Origin: Methylocella sp.
GTDB lineage: Bacteria > Pseudomonadota > Alphaproteobacteria > Rhizobiales > Beijerinckiaceae
Length of the DNA: 64,000 nt
Direction of reading: 5' to 3'
Assembly (NCBI GenBank): GCA_037200525.1
Contig: JBBCGG010000001.1
Coordinates: 4,270,501-4,334,500 of the forward strand
The position numbers were made by a program, and so were the translations under genes. Positions 8,872-17,046 of this stretch are shown here, piece by piece (position 1 is the first letter of the stretch; each line of letters opens with the position of its first letter). Below the pieces are notes generated by a model that ran no database searches, was not told the origin of the DNA, and saw only the letters and a list, made by a program, of their open reading frames with translations.

Positions 8872-11148
8872 TCAGAAATCGAGTTCGAGGCTCGCTTCGA
8901 ACGTCCGGGGAGTGCCGAGATAAGCCGTGTTGGCGCCGGGACTGCCGACGATCGTGCCATCCGCGACCGAGACGTAATATTGAGCGTTGGCGACGTTGAT
9001 GACTTGAAACCGGAAGGTCGCGTGATGACCCTGGAAGCTCGTCGAGTAACGCGCGCCGAGATCGAAGGTGGCGTAGGGATCTGCGAAGGAATTATTCGTG
9101 TTCGTCGCGGCGCGGGAGCTTTCGTAGTGCACCGCCGCCGTCAAAGCGCCGCCCTGGAAAAAGGCCGGATGATAGTCGGCGAGGAAGTCGCTTTTGAATT
9201 GTGGGACGCCGACCACCAGTTTGTCGTTGGTTAGAGCATTGTCCGTTCCAGCGAGGCGCGCGTCGATCCAGGTGATGCCGCCGAGCACGCTGAGGTCTGG
9301 CCTCACGCTGCCTTGCGCGAAGAGCTCGACGCCGTAATTGCGTTGCAGGCCCGCGACCCCGAAAATCTCGGTGACGGGATCCGTTATCGCCAAGGGGCGC
9401 GTCATGCGGAACGCATCGAGAGTCACCAATAGATTGTCGGTCACGGCATATTTTGCGCCAATCTCATACATGGTGTCGTGATAAGGCGCCAAGATGAAGT
9501 TGGGATTAGCTGCGTTGGTCGGGGCGACGTCGCCTTGTTCGACGCTGTTGGCGTAAGTGAAGTAGGTCGTGATCTGTGGGATCGGCTTATAGATCAGGCT
9601 GACAGTTGGGCTGAGGGCCGCGTTTTCTGAATTTGCGCTTGTGATGGCGCCGCTCGCCGCGTAGCTTTTCGAATTAAAGAACGAGGTGCTGAGGACGCCT
9701 TGGAGCGCCCATTGTTCGTTAAAGTGAATAGTATCGCCGGTGATGATCGATTGGTTGAACAGATAGCCGGACAGGAATTGACCGCCGTTCGCCGGAACCG
9801 GAGGCAGCGGGAAGATGATTGAATTGGCGAGGCTCGACGTGCCGAGCACCTGCGCAATGTTATTGCGATAGCTGTACATGCCATTGTAGAAGCCGTTCGT
9901 GCCGATGGTCACGTCGTTTACGAAGCCAAGGAACGTAACGTGTCCGTTAAGATAGGCGCTGTTGCTCCAGATCGTGAAGCGGGGAACGGCGGTGAAGTTT
10001 TTGGTGACGGTAAAGTTGCCGTTATTGTTGGTCAGCGCATTGGTGATGCCATAAAGATTTCGCACGGCATTTTCATAGAGGCCGCCGATTTCCAGATGCC
10101 AGTCACCGTCGAAATCATGTTTGAATTTGGCGAGGCCGGTGTCGGATCGCAAGTTCACGCCCGCCCCTGGCTGGCCTAGGCCGGTCTGCAGCGCGCTGGG
10201 GGCTTGCGGAAGGATCGTGCTCTTGCCGCTATCGTATACGATGCTGCCGGGCAGCCCGGTCCCGTCGGTGGCGTAATGATCGAAGTTCGTCTCGATGACA
10301 GTCTGATTATCGATGTGATAATCGAGGGCGATGCTGGCGAGCGTGCGATTGACATAGGAATCCTGCGCATAGCTCTCGCCCTGGCCATGGGCGAGGTTGA
10401 TGCGATAGCCTATCCTGTTGTCGGGGCCGAAGGTCCCTCCGGCGTCGACTTGCTCCGTGAAGATGCCCTGCGAATCAAAGCTCTCGATGTAGCGGAAGAT
10501 CGGCACGTCAGTCGGACGCTTTAGGATATAGTTGAAGACGCCCGCTGGCGTTTGAGGCCCGTATAACGCGCCGGCGAGACCGCCCAGGACCTCGACGCTT
10601 TGGAGGTTTTCCGCGGCGATCGCTGTCGTGCCGATGATGTTGAGGCCGTCCATCCGGGTGTTCTGAACGACCGTCCCCTGGAAGCCGCGGCACTGTGGCC
10701 GCGAGATGTCAAAACCTTGCTGATCTCGGATCTCTACGCAGGGGAGATATTTTAGGATGTCGTTGACCTGCTGCGCCTGCTGGTTGACGATCACGTCCTC
10801 CGGCACGACCGTGATCGACTCGGGCGTATCGAGGATGCTGCGGTTGCCGAGCGGGCCGAAATTTGCCTTCTCCGTATGGGTCTGCGCCTCTGAGGCATAA
10901 GCAGGGGGCGCGGAGGGCGCCGCCTGGGGCGCGCCGCCGCTGACGTTGACCGGCGCCAGTGGGACCACTCCAGCATCCGCCTGCTGCGCCTGCGCCAGAT
11001 CGCTCGCGAACAACAAGGCGCCGAAGGCCGCGCTGACGCGTAAAGCTATTTTCTGCGGTCTCCCACTCCTGTAAATAGAGTAGATTCGGCGGCCTACCCC
11101 GGTCTGACCAATCGCCTTATCGTAATTCAGTGGAACTTTCGTGGGCAT
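8872..11148 (-). CDS. TonB-dependent siderophore-type outer-membrane receptor
   Basis: A 758-residue protein with an N-terminal extension, then a signal segment ending LAQAQQ, a linker, a plug domain (ILDTPESITVVPEDVI; later RMDGLNIIGTTAIAAENLQ and EVLGGLAGALYGPQTPAG), and a barrel of alternating strands ending LELDF with a terminal Phe, typical of outer-membrane barrels. The plug pattern is that of siderophore receptors (FhuE/FpvA-like). The two Cys in the plug (LPCVEIR and RPQCRGFQG) are usual for the family. No siderophore synthesis gene is near. Being upstream of the ModA-like gene suggests the ligand may be a metal chelate other than ferric; that is inference. Confidence 0.88.
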   Translation of the reverse strand: MPTKVPLNYDKAIGQTGVGRRIYSIYRSGRPQKIALRVSAAFGALLFASDLAQAQQADAGVVPLAPVNVSGGAPQAAPSAPPAYASEAQTHTEKANFGPLGNRSILDTPESITVVPEDVIVNQQAQQVNDILKYLPCVEIRDQQGFDISRPQCRGFQGTVVQNTRMDGLNIIGTTAIAAENLQSVEVLGGLAGALYGPQTPAGVFNYILKRPTDVPIFRYIESFDSQGIFTEQVDAGGTFGPDNRIGYRINLAHGQGESYAQDSYVNRTLASIALDYHIDNQTVIETNFDHYATDGTGLPGSIVYDSGKSTILPQAPSALQTGLGQPGAGVNLRSDTGLAKFKHDFDGDWHLEIGGLYENAVRNLYGITNALTNNNGNFTVTKNFTAVPRFTIWSNSAYLNGHVTFLGFVNDVTIGTNGFYNGMYSYRNNIAQVLGTSSLANSIIFPLPPVPANGGQFLSGYLFNQSIITGDTIHFNEQWALQGVLSTSFFNSKSYAASGAITSANSENAALSPTVSLIYKPIPQITTYFTYANSVEQGDVAPTNAANPNFILAPYHDTMYEIGAKYAVTDNLLVTLDAFRMTRPLAITDPVTEIFGVAGLQRNYGVELFAQGSVRPDLSVLGGITWIDARLAGTDNALTNDKLVVGVPQFKSDFLADYHPAFFQGGALTAAVHYESSRAATNTNNSFADPYATFDLGARYSTSFQGHHATFRFQVINVANAQYYVSVADGTIVGSPGANTAYLGTPRTFEASLELDF

Positions 11149-11557
11149 GACATATCTCGCAATCTTTTATATAGCTCCACCATAGCGTGTTCGCTTAAGA
11201 TGCAATATGAAAAAACGCTTGGTGGGGCCATCTTCAAAGAATCCTGTCGACCAGCCGGCTGCCGAGCAAAAGCGAACGCTGGGCGCTCAGATCGCGCGCG
11301 CGCGAATATGAATTTCTCGGAGACTGTTGCAAATTTACCCGGTTTTTTTGGCATCAATATGCGGGCCCGCGAAACGCGCCGGCGTCTTGAGGTCCAGGCC
11401 TTTTTTGGCAGGCTCGGCATGTTTGCGGCATATGCCCGCGTCCAGCACGCAGACGCGGGAGAAGTTCGGATGGGAACCGACTAGACCTGGGTTGATCGCC
11501 GATCTCGAACAACTGCGCGTGTCCGATAGCAGACGTTCGAATCCGAAGCGCGGAAGA
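11149..11557. other. Intergenic stretch upstream of the TonB receptor
   Basis: About 409 bases between the TonB receptor start and the end of the MFS gene. Short overlapping frames look like high-GC noise. It should hold the receptor promoter; no Fur-type or ModE-type palindrome was convincing. Confidence 0.45.
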
Positions 11558-12784
11558 TCACACCGAAGGTCGTGGTCTTGGGCAAGCCAAGGCGTAAATG
11601 GCCACGATCGCCGCAGCGAAGCCTGAAGCCGCGCCGACGCCAAGCGCCCAGCGTGGCCCGCAATGGTTGGCCACCCAGCCGACAATCGGCGCGCCGATCG
11701 GCGTGCCTCCGAGCGCGATGCCGACGCGGAGCGCCATCACCCGCCCGCGCATGGCCGGCTCGGTCGAAAGCTGCATCAGGCTGTTTGTCGTATTGGTGAA
11801 GGTGAGCGCCGCCGCGCCGATGACGACGAGCGCGGCGGCGAAGAACCAGTAGCCCGGCGCGATGGCGGCCAGCGTGCAGCCGAGCCCGAAGACTGCGGCG
11901 CCGGTCAGCAACAACGGGAACCGGGGCTTCTCACGGCGAGCGCCCAGAAGCGCGCCCGCCACCGTGCCGATCGCCATTATCGACGACAAAAGGCCGTATC
12001 CGCGGGCGTCTGTGTGGAAGACGCCGACGGCCATGGTCAAGATGAAAATTGGGAAGTTCAGGCCGAAGGTCCCGATCAGGAACAGCATAACCAGGATTAC
12101 TTTGAGATCAGGGCGACCCCAGACATAGCGGAACCCCTCGGTGAAGCTGCCCCTGGCCCGGTGCGCCCTGGCATTCGGACGAAGCTCGGCGCCGCGCAGA
12201 AACGCAAGGGAGATCAGCACCGCGACGAAGGAGGCGCCATTGATCAAGAAGGCCCAGCCGGCGCCGATCGCGGCGATGACCACGCCGGAGACGGCTGGCC
12301 CGATCATCCGTGCAGCATTGAACGAGGTGGAGTTGAGCGCCACCGCGTTGTGCAAGTCTTCATCGCCGACCAGTTCCGCGACGAAGGTCTGACGCACCGG
12401 CGCATCGAACGCCACCGCGCTGCCGAACAGGAAGGCGAAGATGTAGACGTGCCAAAGCTGGACGACGCCGGCGACGGTGAGAAGCCCCAGCATCAGCGCG
12501 AGCGCGCCCATGGTCGCCTGGGTGGCGATCAGAAGCTTGCGCTGATTGAAGTGGTCGGCTGCGAACCCTGTCCAGGGCAGCAGGAGGAGCTGCGGTCCGA
12601 ATTGCAGCGCCATGACCAAGCCAACGGCGGAAGCGTCGTGATGTGTAAGCTGGGTCAGCACCAACCAATCCTGGGCCGTCCGCTGCACCCAGGTGCCGAC
12701 ATTGGAGACGAAGGCGCCGACGACCCAGACTCGATAATTGAACCCTCGCAGAGACCGAAAGACACGCGCAAAGGGAGCCTTCAT
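11558..12784 (-). CDS. MFS exporter (EntS/MFS_3-like)
   Basis: A 408-residue, 12-helix transporter starting at ATG 12784; GGAG lies about 6 bases upstream, and an earlier in-frame start adds a non-membrane stretch. The segments VGTWVQRTAQDWLVL and FDAPVRQTFVAEL are typical of the MFS_3 / EntS-like branch, usually drug or siderophore exporters driven by proton exchange. The ATG overlaps the stop of the small membrane gene (ATGA), so it is the last gene of a MarR-controlled operon. The substrate cannot be read from the sequence. Confidence 0.85.
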   Translation of the reverse strand: MKAPFARVFRSLRGFNYRVWVVGAFVSNVGTWVQRTAQDWLVLTQLTHHDASAVGLVMALQFGPQLLLLPWTGFAADHFNQRKLLIATQATMGALALMLGLLTVAGVVQLWHVYIFAFLFGSAVAFDAPVRQTFVAELVGDEDLHNAVALNSTSFNAARMIGPAVSGVVIAAIGAGWAFLINGASFVAVLISLAFLRGAELRPNARAHRARGSFTEGFRYVWGRPDLKVILVMLFLIGTFGLNFPIFILTMAVGVFHTDARGYGLLSSIMAIGTVAGALLGARREKPRFPLLLTGAAVFGLGCTLAAIAPGYWFFAAALVVIGAAALTFTNTTNSLMQLSTEPAMRGRVMALRVGIALGGTPIGAPIVGWVANHCGPRWALGVGAASGFAAAIVAIYALACPRPRPSV

Positions 12785-13110
12785 GGATGCTCCGGCTGAT
12801 TGCCGCCGTGGAAGCGGCCAAAGTGCCGAGCGGAAAAAAGTGCGATCAGAAGCGCACCAGCGCCGCATGCAAGTACGTCGCCTGTGTTCCTTAATTCAAA
12901 ATCGCCGATGCGGCAGACGAGGACATAGCCGACGACGATATTGAAAAAGCCCCAGAGCACATTGACGGTCGACGACGAGAGTCCCTGACCCGGCGGCTTG
13001 GCGAACGGGCTCTGAAACGGCCTGCCCATCATGCCGCTGAAGAGATGGGGAATAGCGTTCGCCAGGAAGGCGCCGCCGAAGAAGTAAGACAGGAGCGAAA
13101 GCCAGGGCAT
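12781..13110 (-). CDS. Small membrane protein in the MarR operon
   Basis: A 109-residue protein from ATG 13110 (MPWLSLLSYFFGGAFLANAI). It shows about three hydrophobic segments: residues 3-22, a middle one around VNVLWGFFNIVVGYVLVC, and DVLACGAGALLIALF. It ends in a His/Gly-rich tail. It overlaps the MFS start by four bases and follows the hydrolase stop by one base, so it is inside the operon. Family not recognised; it could be an accessory to the exporter. Confidence 0.7.
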   Translation of the reverse strand: MPWLSLLSYFFGGAFLANAIPHLFSGMMGRPFQSPFAKPPGQGLSSSTVNVLWGFFNIVVGYVLVCRIGDFELRNTGDVLACGAGALLIALFSARHFGRFHGGNQPEHP

Positions 13111-13111
13111 C

Positions 13112-13675
13112 TCAGGCGCTCCTCGAGAGTAGGAGATCGATGATTTCTCGGCTCGAGCCCGTCTCGCCCAGCCGCGGAAAGATGTTTCTGATGCTATAAT
13201 CGTGGGCCTCTGGACGTACGTCGGTAATGGCGTCGAGGGCGAGAGTGACATTGAAACCCGCCTCATAGGCTTGGCGCGCCGTCGCCTCGACGCCGGTTCC
13301 CGTCGAAACGCCCGCGATCACCACCTGGGTGACGTCCCGCGCTTTCAACAGAGCTTCGAGATCCGTGCTGGCGAAGGCGCCCCAGGTCCCCTTCGTCACC
13401 ACAATGTCCCTGGGTTGTTGATTCAGCTCCGGGGTGAGGTCGGTCCACCCTTCCGGACGGGGACTCGTTTGACGAGGCTGTTCCGTCCGGCCTGGGGCGC
13501 CGCCGGCGACGTTGACGAGCGCCACCGGCAGGTCGCGCTCGCGGAAAGCGTCGGCGAGCGCCCGAGCCCGCGCGATGATGTCGCCAATCGGGTGGATAGC
13601 GGGAAGACCGATGATGCCCTTCTGCAGGTCGACGATAATCAGGGCGGTATTCGGATCGAGCGTGGTCAGCGCCAT
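13112..13675 (-). CDS. Isochorismatase-fold hydrolase with Gly at the usual nucleophile position
   Basis: A 187-residue cysteine-hydrolase superfamily protein. Asp is present in ALIIVDLQKG and Lys in VVTKGTWGAF. The loop that normally reads G-V-x-T-x-x-C-V-E-x-T-A-R reads GVSTGTGVEATAR here, so the nucleophilic Cys is Gly. True isochorismatases (PhzD/EntB type) also lack the Cys, so the enzyme may hydrolyse a vinyl ether rather than an amide, or be inactive. It is the first structural gene after the MarR regulator. Confidence 0.85.
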   Translation of the reverse strand: MALTTLDPNTALIIVDLQKGIIGLPAIHPIGDIIARARALADAFRERDLPVALVNVAGGAPGRTEQPRQTSPRPEGWTDLTPELNQQPRDIVVTKGTWGAFASTDLEALLKARDVTQVVIAGVSTGTGVEATARQAYEAGFNVTLALDAITDVRPEAHDYSIRNIFPRLGETGSSREIIDLLLSRSA

Positions 13676-13734
13676 GGATTCTCCTCTCGAAATTTAAGAT
13701 GGGTTCGATCGGGCGTGAGCCTCACAAACTTCCG

Positions 13735-14187
13735 TTAATCGTCGACGAGCCGCTTGAGCAGCTCCACGGCCTCCGCAAGCGTGTCCTGTTCATCCGGCGA
13801 CAGACGCTCCTGGAGAGTACGGGTCAGCCAGTCCTGGCGCGCCGCGCGCCCTTCCTCGACCCATTTGCGACAGGCGTCCGTGAGCGAAAGGAGGGTCTGC
13901 CGCCCATCCGCTGGGTCTGGCGCTCCGCTTACCAGGCCAGCGCTCTCCAGCGCGGCGATGACCGGAGCTATCGACTGCGGCCGCATCCCCTCGGCTCGAG
14001 CGAGGTTCGACGCCGTGGCGGGGCCGTCCTTCTCCAGACGAAGCAGCACCGACGCTTGGGAAGGCGTCAGGTCCCCGACATGCGCCTGTTCGCGCAGCCG
14101 GCGCTTCAGCTTGCCGAGCAAAGCGCGGAGGTCTTGCGCCAAGGTTGAGGCGCGCATGACGTGCTGGTCGTCCCGTGCAGTGGCCAT
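13735..14187 (-). CDS. MarR-family transcriptional regulator
   Basis: A 150-residue winged-helix regulator: the helix-turn-helix region (LTPSQASVLLRLEKDGPATASNLARAEG is split here by meaning, residues about 40-67) is followed by the wing PDPADGRQTLLSLTD. MarR proteins repress their neighbours until a small ligand, often phenolic, releases them. It lies upstream on the same strand as the hydrolase, membrane protein and exporter, with 59 bases between, so it probably controls its own operon in response to an aromatic or toxic compound. Confidence 0.9.
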   Translation of the reverse strand: MATARDDQHVMRASTLAQDLRALLGKLKRRLREQAHVGDLTPSQASVLLRLEKDGPATASNLARAEGMRPQSIAPVIAALESAGLVSGAPDPADGRQTLLSLTDACRKWVEEGRAARQDWLTRTLQERLSPDEQDTLAEAVELLKRLVDD

Positions 14188-14269
14188 GCCGAACGGCCTA
14201 TCATATCGACAGGTAATCTGTAAAGTCTATCTGCGGACTTGAGGCCGCGCCGCATCGTCACCTGCACAT

Positions 14270-14490
14270 AGGCCATCGAGGCGCGCGACGGCCGCCGGCT
14301 TCGTCCTCGTCCGACAGCGTCCCGGCAGCGCCAAGGGCGTGATATTCATCACGCTCAAGTACAAAGGCGGCATCGCCAATCTGTTGGTCTGGACCAAGGT
14401 GTTCGAGCAATGCCGCCGAGTCGTGCTTTCGGGCGGCATGATCGCCGTGCGTGGCTGCATCCAGCGGCTCGCGCTCACGCGCATAGCTAT
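14270..14490 (+). pseudogene. dnaE2 (error-prone polymerase) fragment
   Basis: On the plus strand, the frame through GCC GGC TTC at 14292-14300 reads AAGFVLVRQRPGSAKGVIF, ITLKYKGGIANLLVWTKVFE, and RRVVLSGGMIAVRGCIQR. This is the OB-fold region near the C-terminus of DnaE2-type polymerases. Only about 70 codons remain: there is no start, the upstream homology switches frame (RDGRR just before 14290), and the 3' end runs into the GlxA-type relic. It is a dead remnant of an imuA-imuB-dnaE2 locus or of a transferred piece. Confidence 0.8.
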
Positions 14491-15057
14491 TCTTGCGACT
14501 CCGCCTTTCGCGCGGTGCGACGCAATTGACGTGGCGGGTAGCCAAGAATTCGAATGAAGCTCTGACGCATGCGTTCAGAGTCTGCGAACCCCACGGCCAG
14601 CGCTATTGCCTCGATCGTCTCTTGGCCATCCTCTACGCGCGGACGCGCAGTTTCTACTCTCAAGCGCTCGACCGCCTTTGCGGGCGTCATTCCCGTGCCA
14701 GCAACAAAAGCGCGGCTAAATTGCCGGACGCTTAGGTTACCCACTTCGGCTAATTGCTCGACTGACACGGTTCGGACAAATGTTCGCGCGCGAAGATGAG
14801 CGCCGTTCGGATTCGATCCGATCCAGGATCAAGTTCGAGAAGTGACGAGTACTGCGTCTGGCCGCCAGGGCGCCGATAATACACCACAAGCAACCGAGCT
14901 ACGGCGCGGGATCTCTCTCGGCCGAGATCCTCCTCAATCATTGCCAGCGCCATATCTATGCCTGCCGTCATACCGGCCGACGTCCAAATGCCGCCTTCAT
15001 TGAGGAAGATTCGATCGCCCTCGACCCGCACCGCTGGATACATTGCCTGCAGTCTAG

Positions 15058-15888
15058 GCTCAGGACCTATTAAATTTGCCTGAGATGTGATTCCTGGTCT
15101 CCGCATGGGGAGGCTGGGATGAGTGATTTGTTTTTGTTGGGCGAGCGGCAGATGGCGCGGCTTGCGCCGCATTTTCCTCTGTCGCATGGCGTTCCGCGGG
15201 TTGACGACCGTCGGGTGGTCAGCGGAATCGTCTATGTGATCCGCAACGGCCTGCAATGGAAAGATGCGCCCAAGGATTACGGGCCGCACAAGACGCTTTA
15301 CAATCGCTTCATCCGCTGGAGCCGGCTCGGCGTCTTCGACCGCATATTCGCCGCGCTCGCTGGCGAAGGTCCAAAGCCCGAGCGCATCATGATCGACGCC
15401 ACGCATCTGAAGGCGCATCGCACAGCGGCGAGCCTGCTCAAAAAGGGGCTCTTCCCCGCCGTATCGGGCGCACGAAAGGCGGACTGAACTCGAAGCTCCA
15501 CGTCGTTTGCGACGGCGCCGGCAAGCCCCTCGTCATGTTGCTCTCGGAGGGCCAGATGAGCGACCACAAGGGCGCGCGGCTGATGCTCAAGGCTTTACCG
15601 CCCGCTTCAATGTTGATCGCCGACAGGGGCTACGACAGCAACTGGTTCCGCGCCGCGCTGAAGGCCAGGGGCGTCGAGCCCTGCATCCCGCCAACCAGAA
15701 GCCGCAAGCTTCCCATTGCCTATGACAAGACGCTCTACCGCCAGCGTCACAAAATCGAGAACATGTTCGCCAAGCTCAAGGACTGGCGGCGCATCGCAAC
15801 CCGCTATGATCGATGCGCCCACACCTTCTTCTCCGCCATCTGCATCGCAGCCGCCGTCCTCTTCTATCTCAATCAATGAGTCCTGAGC
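15058..15888. mobile_element. IS5-family insertion sequence (first of a tandem pair)
   Basis: An 831-bp element bounded by CTAG at 15054-15057 and 15889-15892. The outer inverted repeat is GCTCAGGAC at the left and GTCCTGAGC at the right. It carries a two-frame DDE transposase. CTAG flanks match the YTAR-type target duplication of IS5 relatives. It interrupts the GlxA-type gene. Confidence 0.88.
15119..15879 (+). CDS. IS5-family transposase in two overlapping frames
   Basis: OrfA starts at ATG 15119 (MSDLFLLGERQMARL) and ends at 15487. OrfB continues in another frame to 15879. They overlap near a run of five A and four G at about 15438-15446, a likely slippage site for programmed frameshifting, as in IS427-type members of IS5. 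DDE residues: Asp in RIMIDATHLKAHR, Asp in LIADRGYDSNW, Glu in RHKIENMFAKLKDW. All are present, so the enzyme may be functional if frameshifting occurs. Confidence 0.85.
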
Positions 15889-15892
15889 CTAG

Positions 15893-16728
15893 GGCCCAGA
15901 CCCATAAAATGGTTGGCGTGAGAGGCGGGTTGTGATTCACAGCTTCCGAAAGGAAGCGACTATGAATCGGGATCAATTCTGGCTGACGGACGCGCAGTTC
16001 GCGAAGATCGCGCCGCATCTTCCCACGGACACGCGCGGCAAGGCGCGCGTCGATGATCGCCGGGTGATCAGCGGGATCATTCATGTGCTGAAATCTGGCG
16101 GACGCTGGATTGACGCGCCGCTGGAGTACGGGCCAAAGAAGACTCTCTACAATCGCTACGTTCGCTGGGCTGCTAAGGGCGTTTGGATCGATCTGTTCCA
16201 CGCGCTTGCGCAAGCAGGCGGGCCGCCGGCGCAGGTCCTCATCGACTCCTCGGCGGTCAAGGCGCATCGCTCGGCCAGTGGCGGCAAAGGGGGGAGAAGA
16301 ATCAGGCCATCGGCCGTTCGCGCGGCGGGCGCACAACCAAAATCCACGCATTGACCGATGCGGACTGCCGCCCGCTGTCTTTCATGCTCACCGGCGGCCA
16401 AATCGCCGATTGCTCGGCGGGCGCGGAGCTTATCGCGCGACTTCCTCCTTGCGAAATCCTCCATGGCGACAAGGGCTACGACGCAAATGCGATCCGTCGG
16501 CAGGTCGAGGAGCGCGGAGCTATGCCGAATATCCCGCCCAAGGCCAATCGCAGGTGGAAGAACTGCTTCTCGCCCTTCCTCTATCGAAACCGCAACGCCA
16601 TCGAACGCATGTTCTGCCGCCTGAAAGACTTCAGGCGCGTGGCTACCCGCTACGACCGAAACGCATTAAACTTCCTCGCCACAGTCTGCATCGCCGCTAC
16701 CGTTTGCTACTGGTTGTGAGTCTGGACC
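15893..16728. mobile_element. IS5-family insertion sequence (second of a tandem pair)
   Basis: An 836-bp element flanked by CTAG at 15889-15892 (shared with the first element) and 16729-16732. Its terminal repeats are GGCCCAGACCC at the left and a right end that reads GGTCCAGACTC in reverse. It is a different element from its neighbour (different ends and transposase), but inserted at the same four-base target type. Confidence 0.87.
15962..16719 (+). CDS. IS5-family transposase, second element, two overlapping frames
   Basis: OrfA runs from ATG 15962 (MNRDQFWLTDAQFAKIAPHL) to 16354; orfB continues in another frame to 16719. A run of three A and six G near 16287-16295 is the probable slippage site. 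DDE residues: Asp in VLIDSSAVKAHRSA, Asp in LHGDKGYDANAIR, Glu in RNAIERMFCRLKDFRR. The sequence is clearly diverged from the first element's transposase, so the pair did not arise by simple duplication. Confidence 0.85.
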
Positions 16729-17046
16729 CTAGTGGCAAAACGCCAATGTGTCGTAGCGCGCCGGCCATCCAGGAGCCCGCTCGCTGCAAGCAGAAAAGCC
16801 CCCATGCAGACGCCGGCGGTACGGCGCGAGGCAGCCGCCGCGGCGCGAATGAAGTCGATCGTATCGGACGACGCCTTGCAATCTTTCATCCCGAGACCGC
16901 CGACGATGATGAACGTATCGATCCCGTCTGGAACGGAGACCTCACTCGTCACCTTAGCTCCCGAAGAACTCTCGACCTCGGCGCCGCGCGAAGCCTTTGT
17001 ATGAAGGCGGGCATTTTGGAGTATGGAAGCGCGGCGTGATGCGTGA

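Noticed and set aside
11663-12799. A 378-codon plus-strand frame across the MFS gene
   Set aside because: It is the antisense of a clear 12-helix transporter and has a charged, low-complexity composition typical of GC-rich shadow frames.
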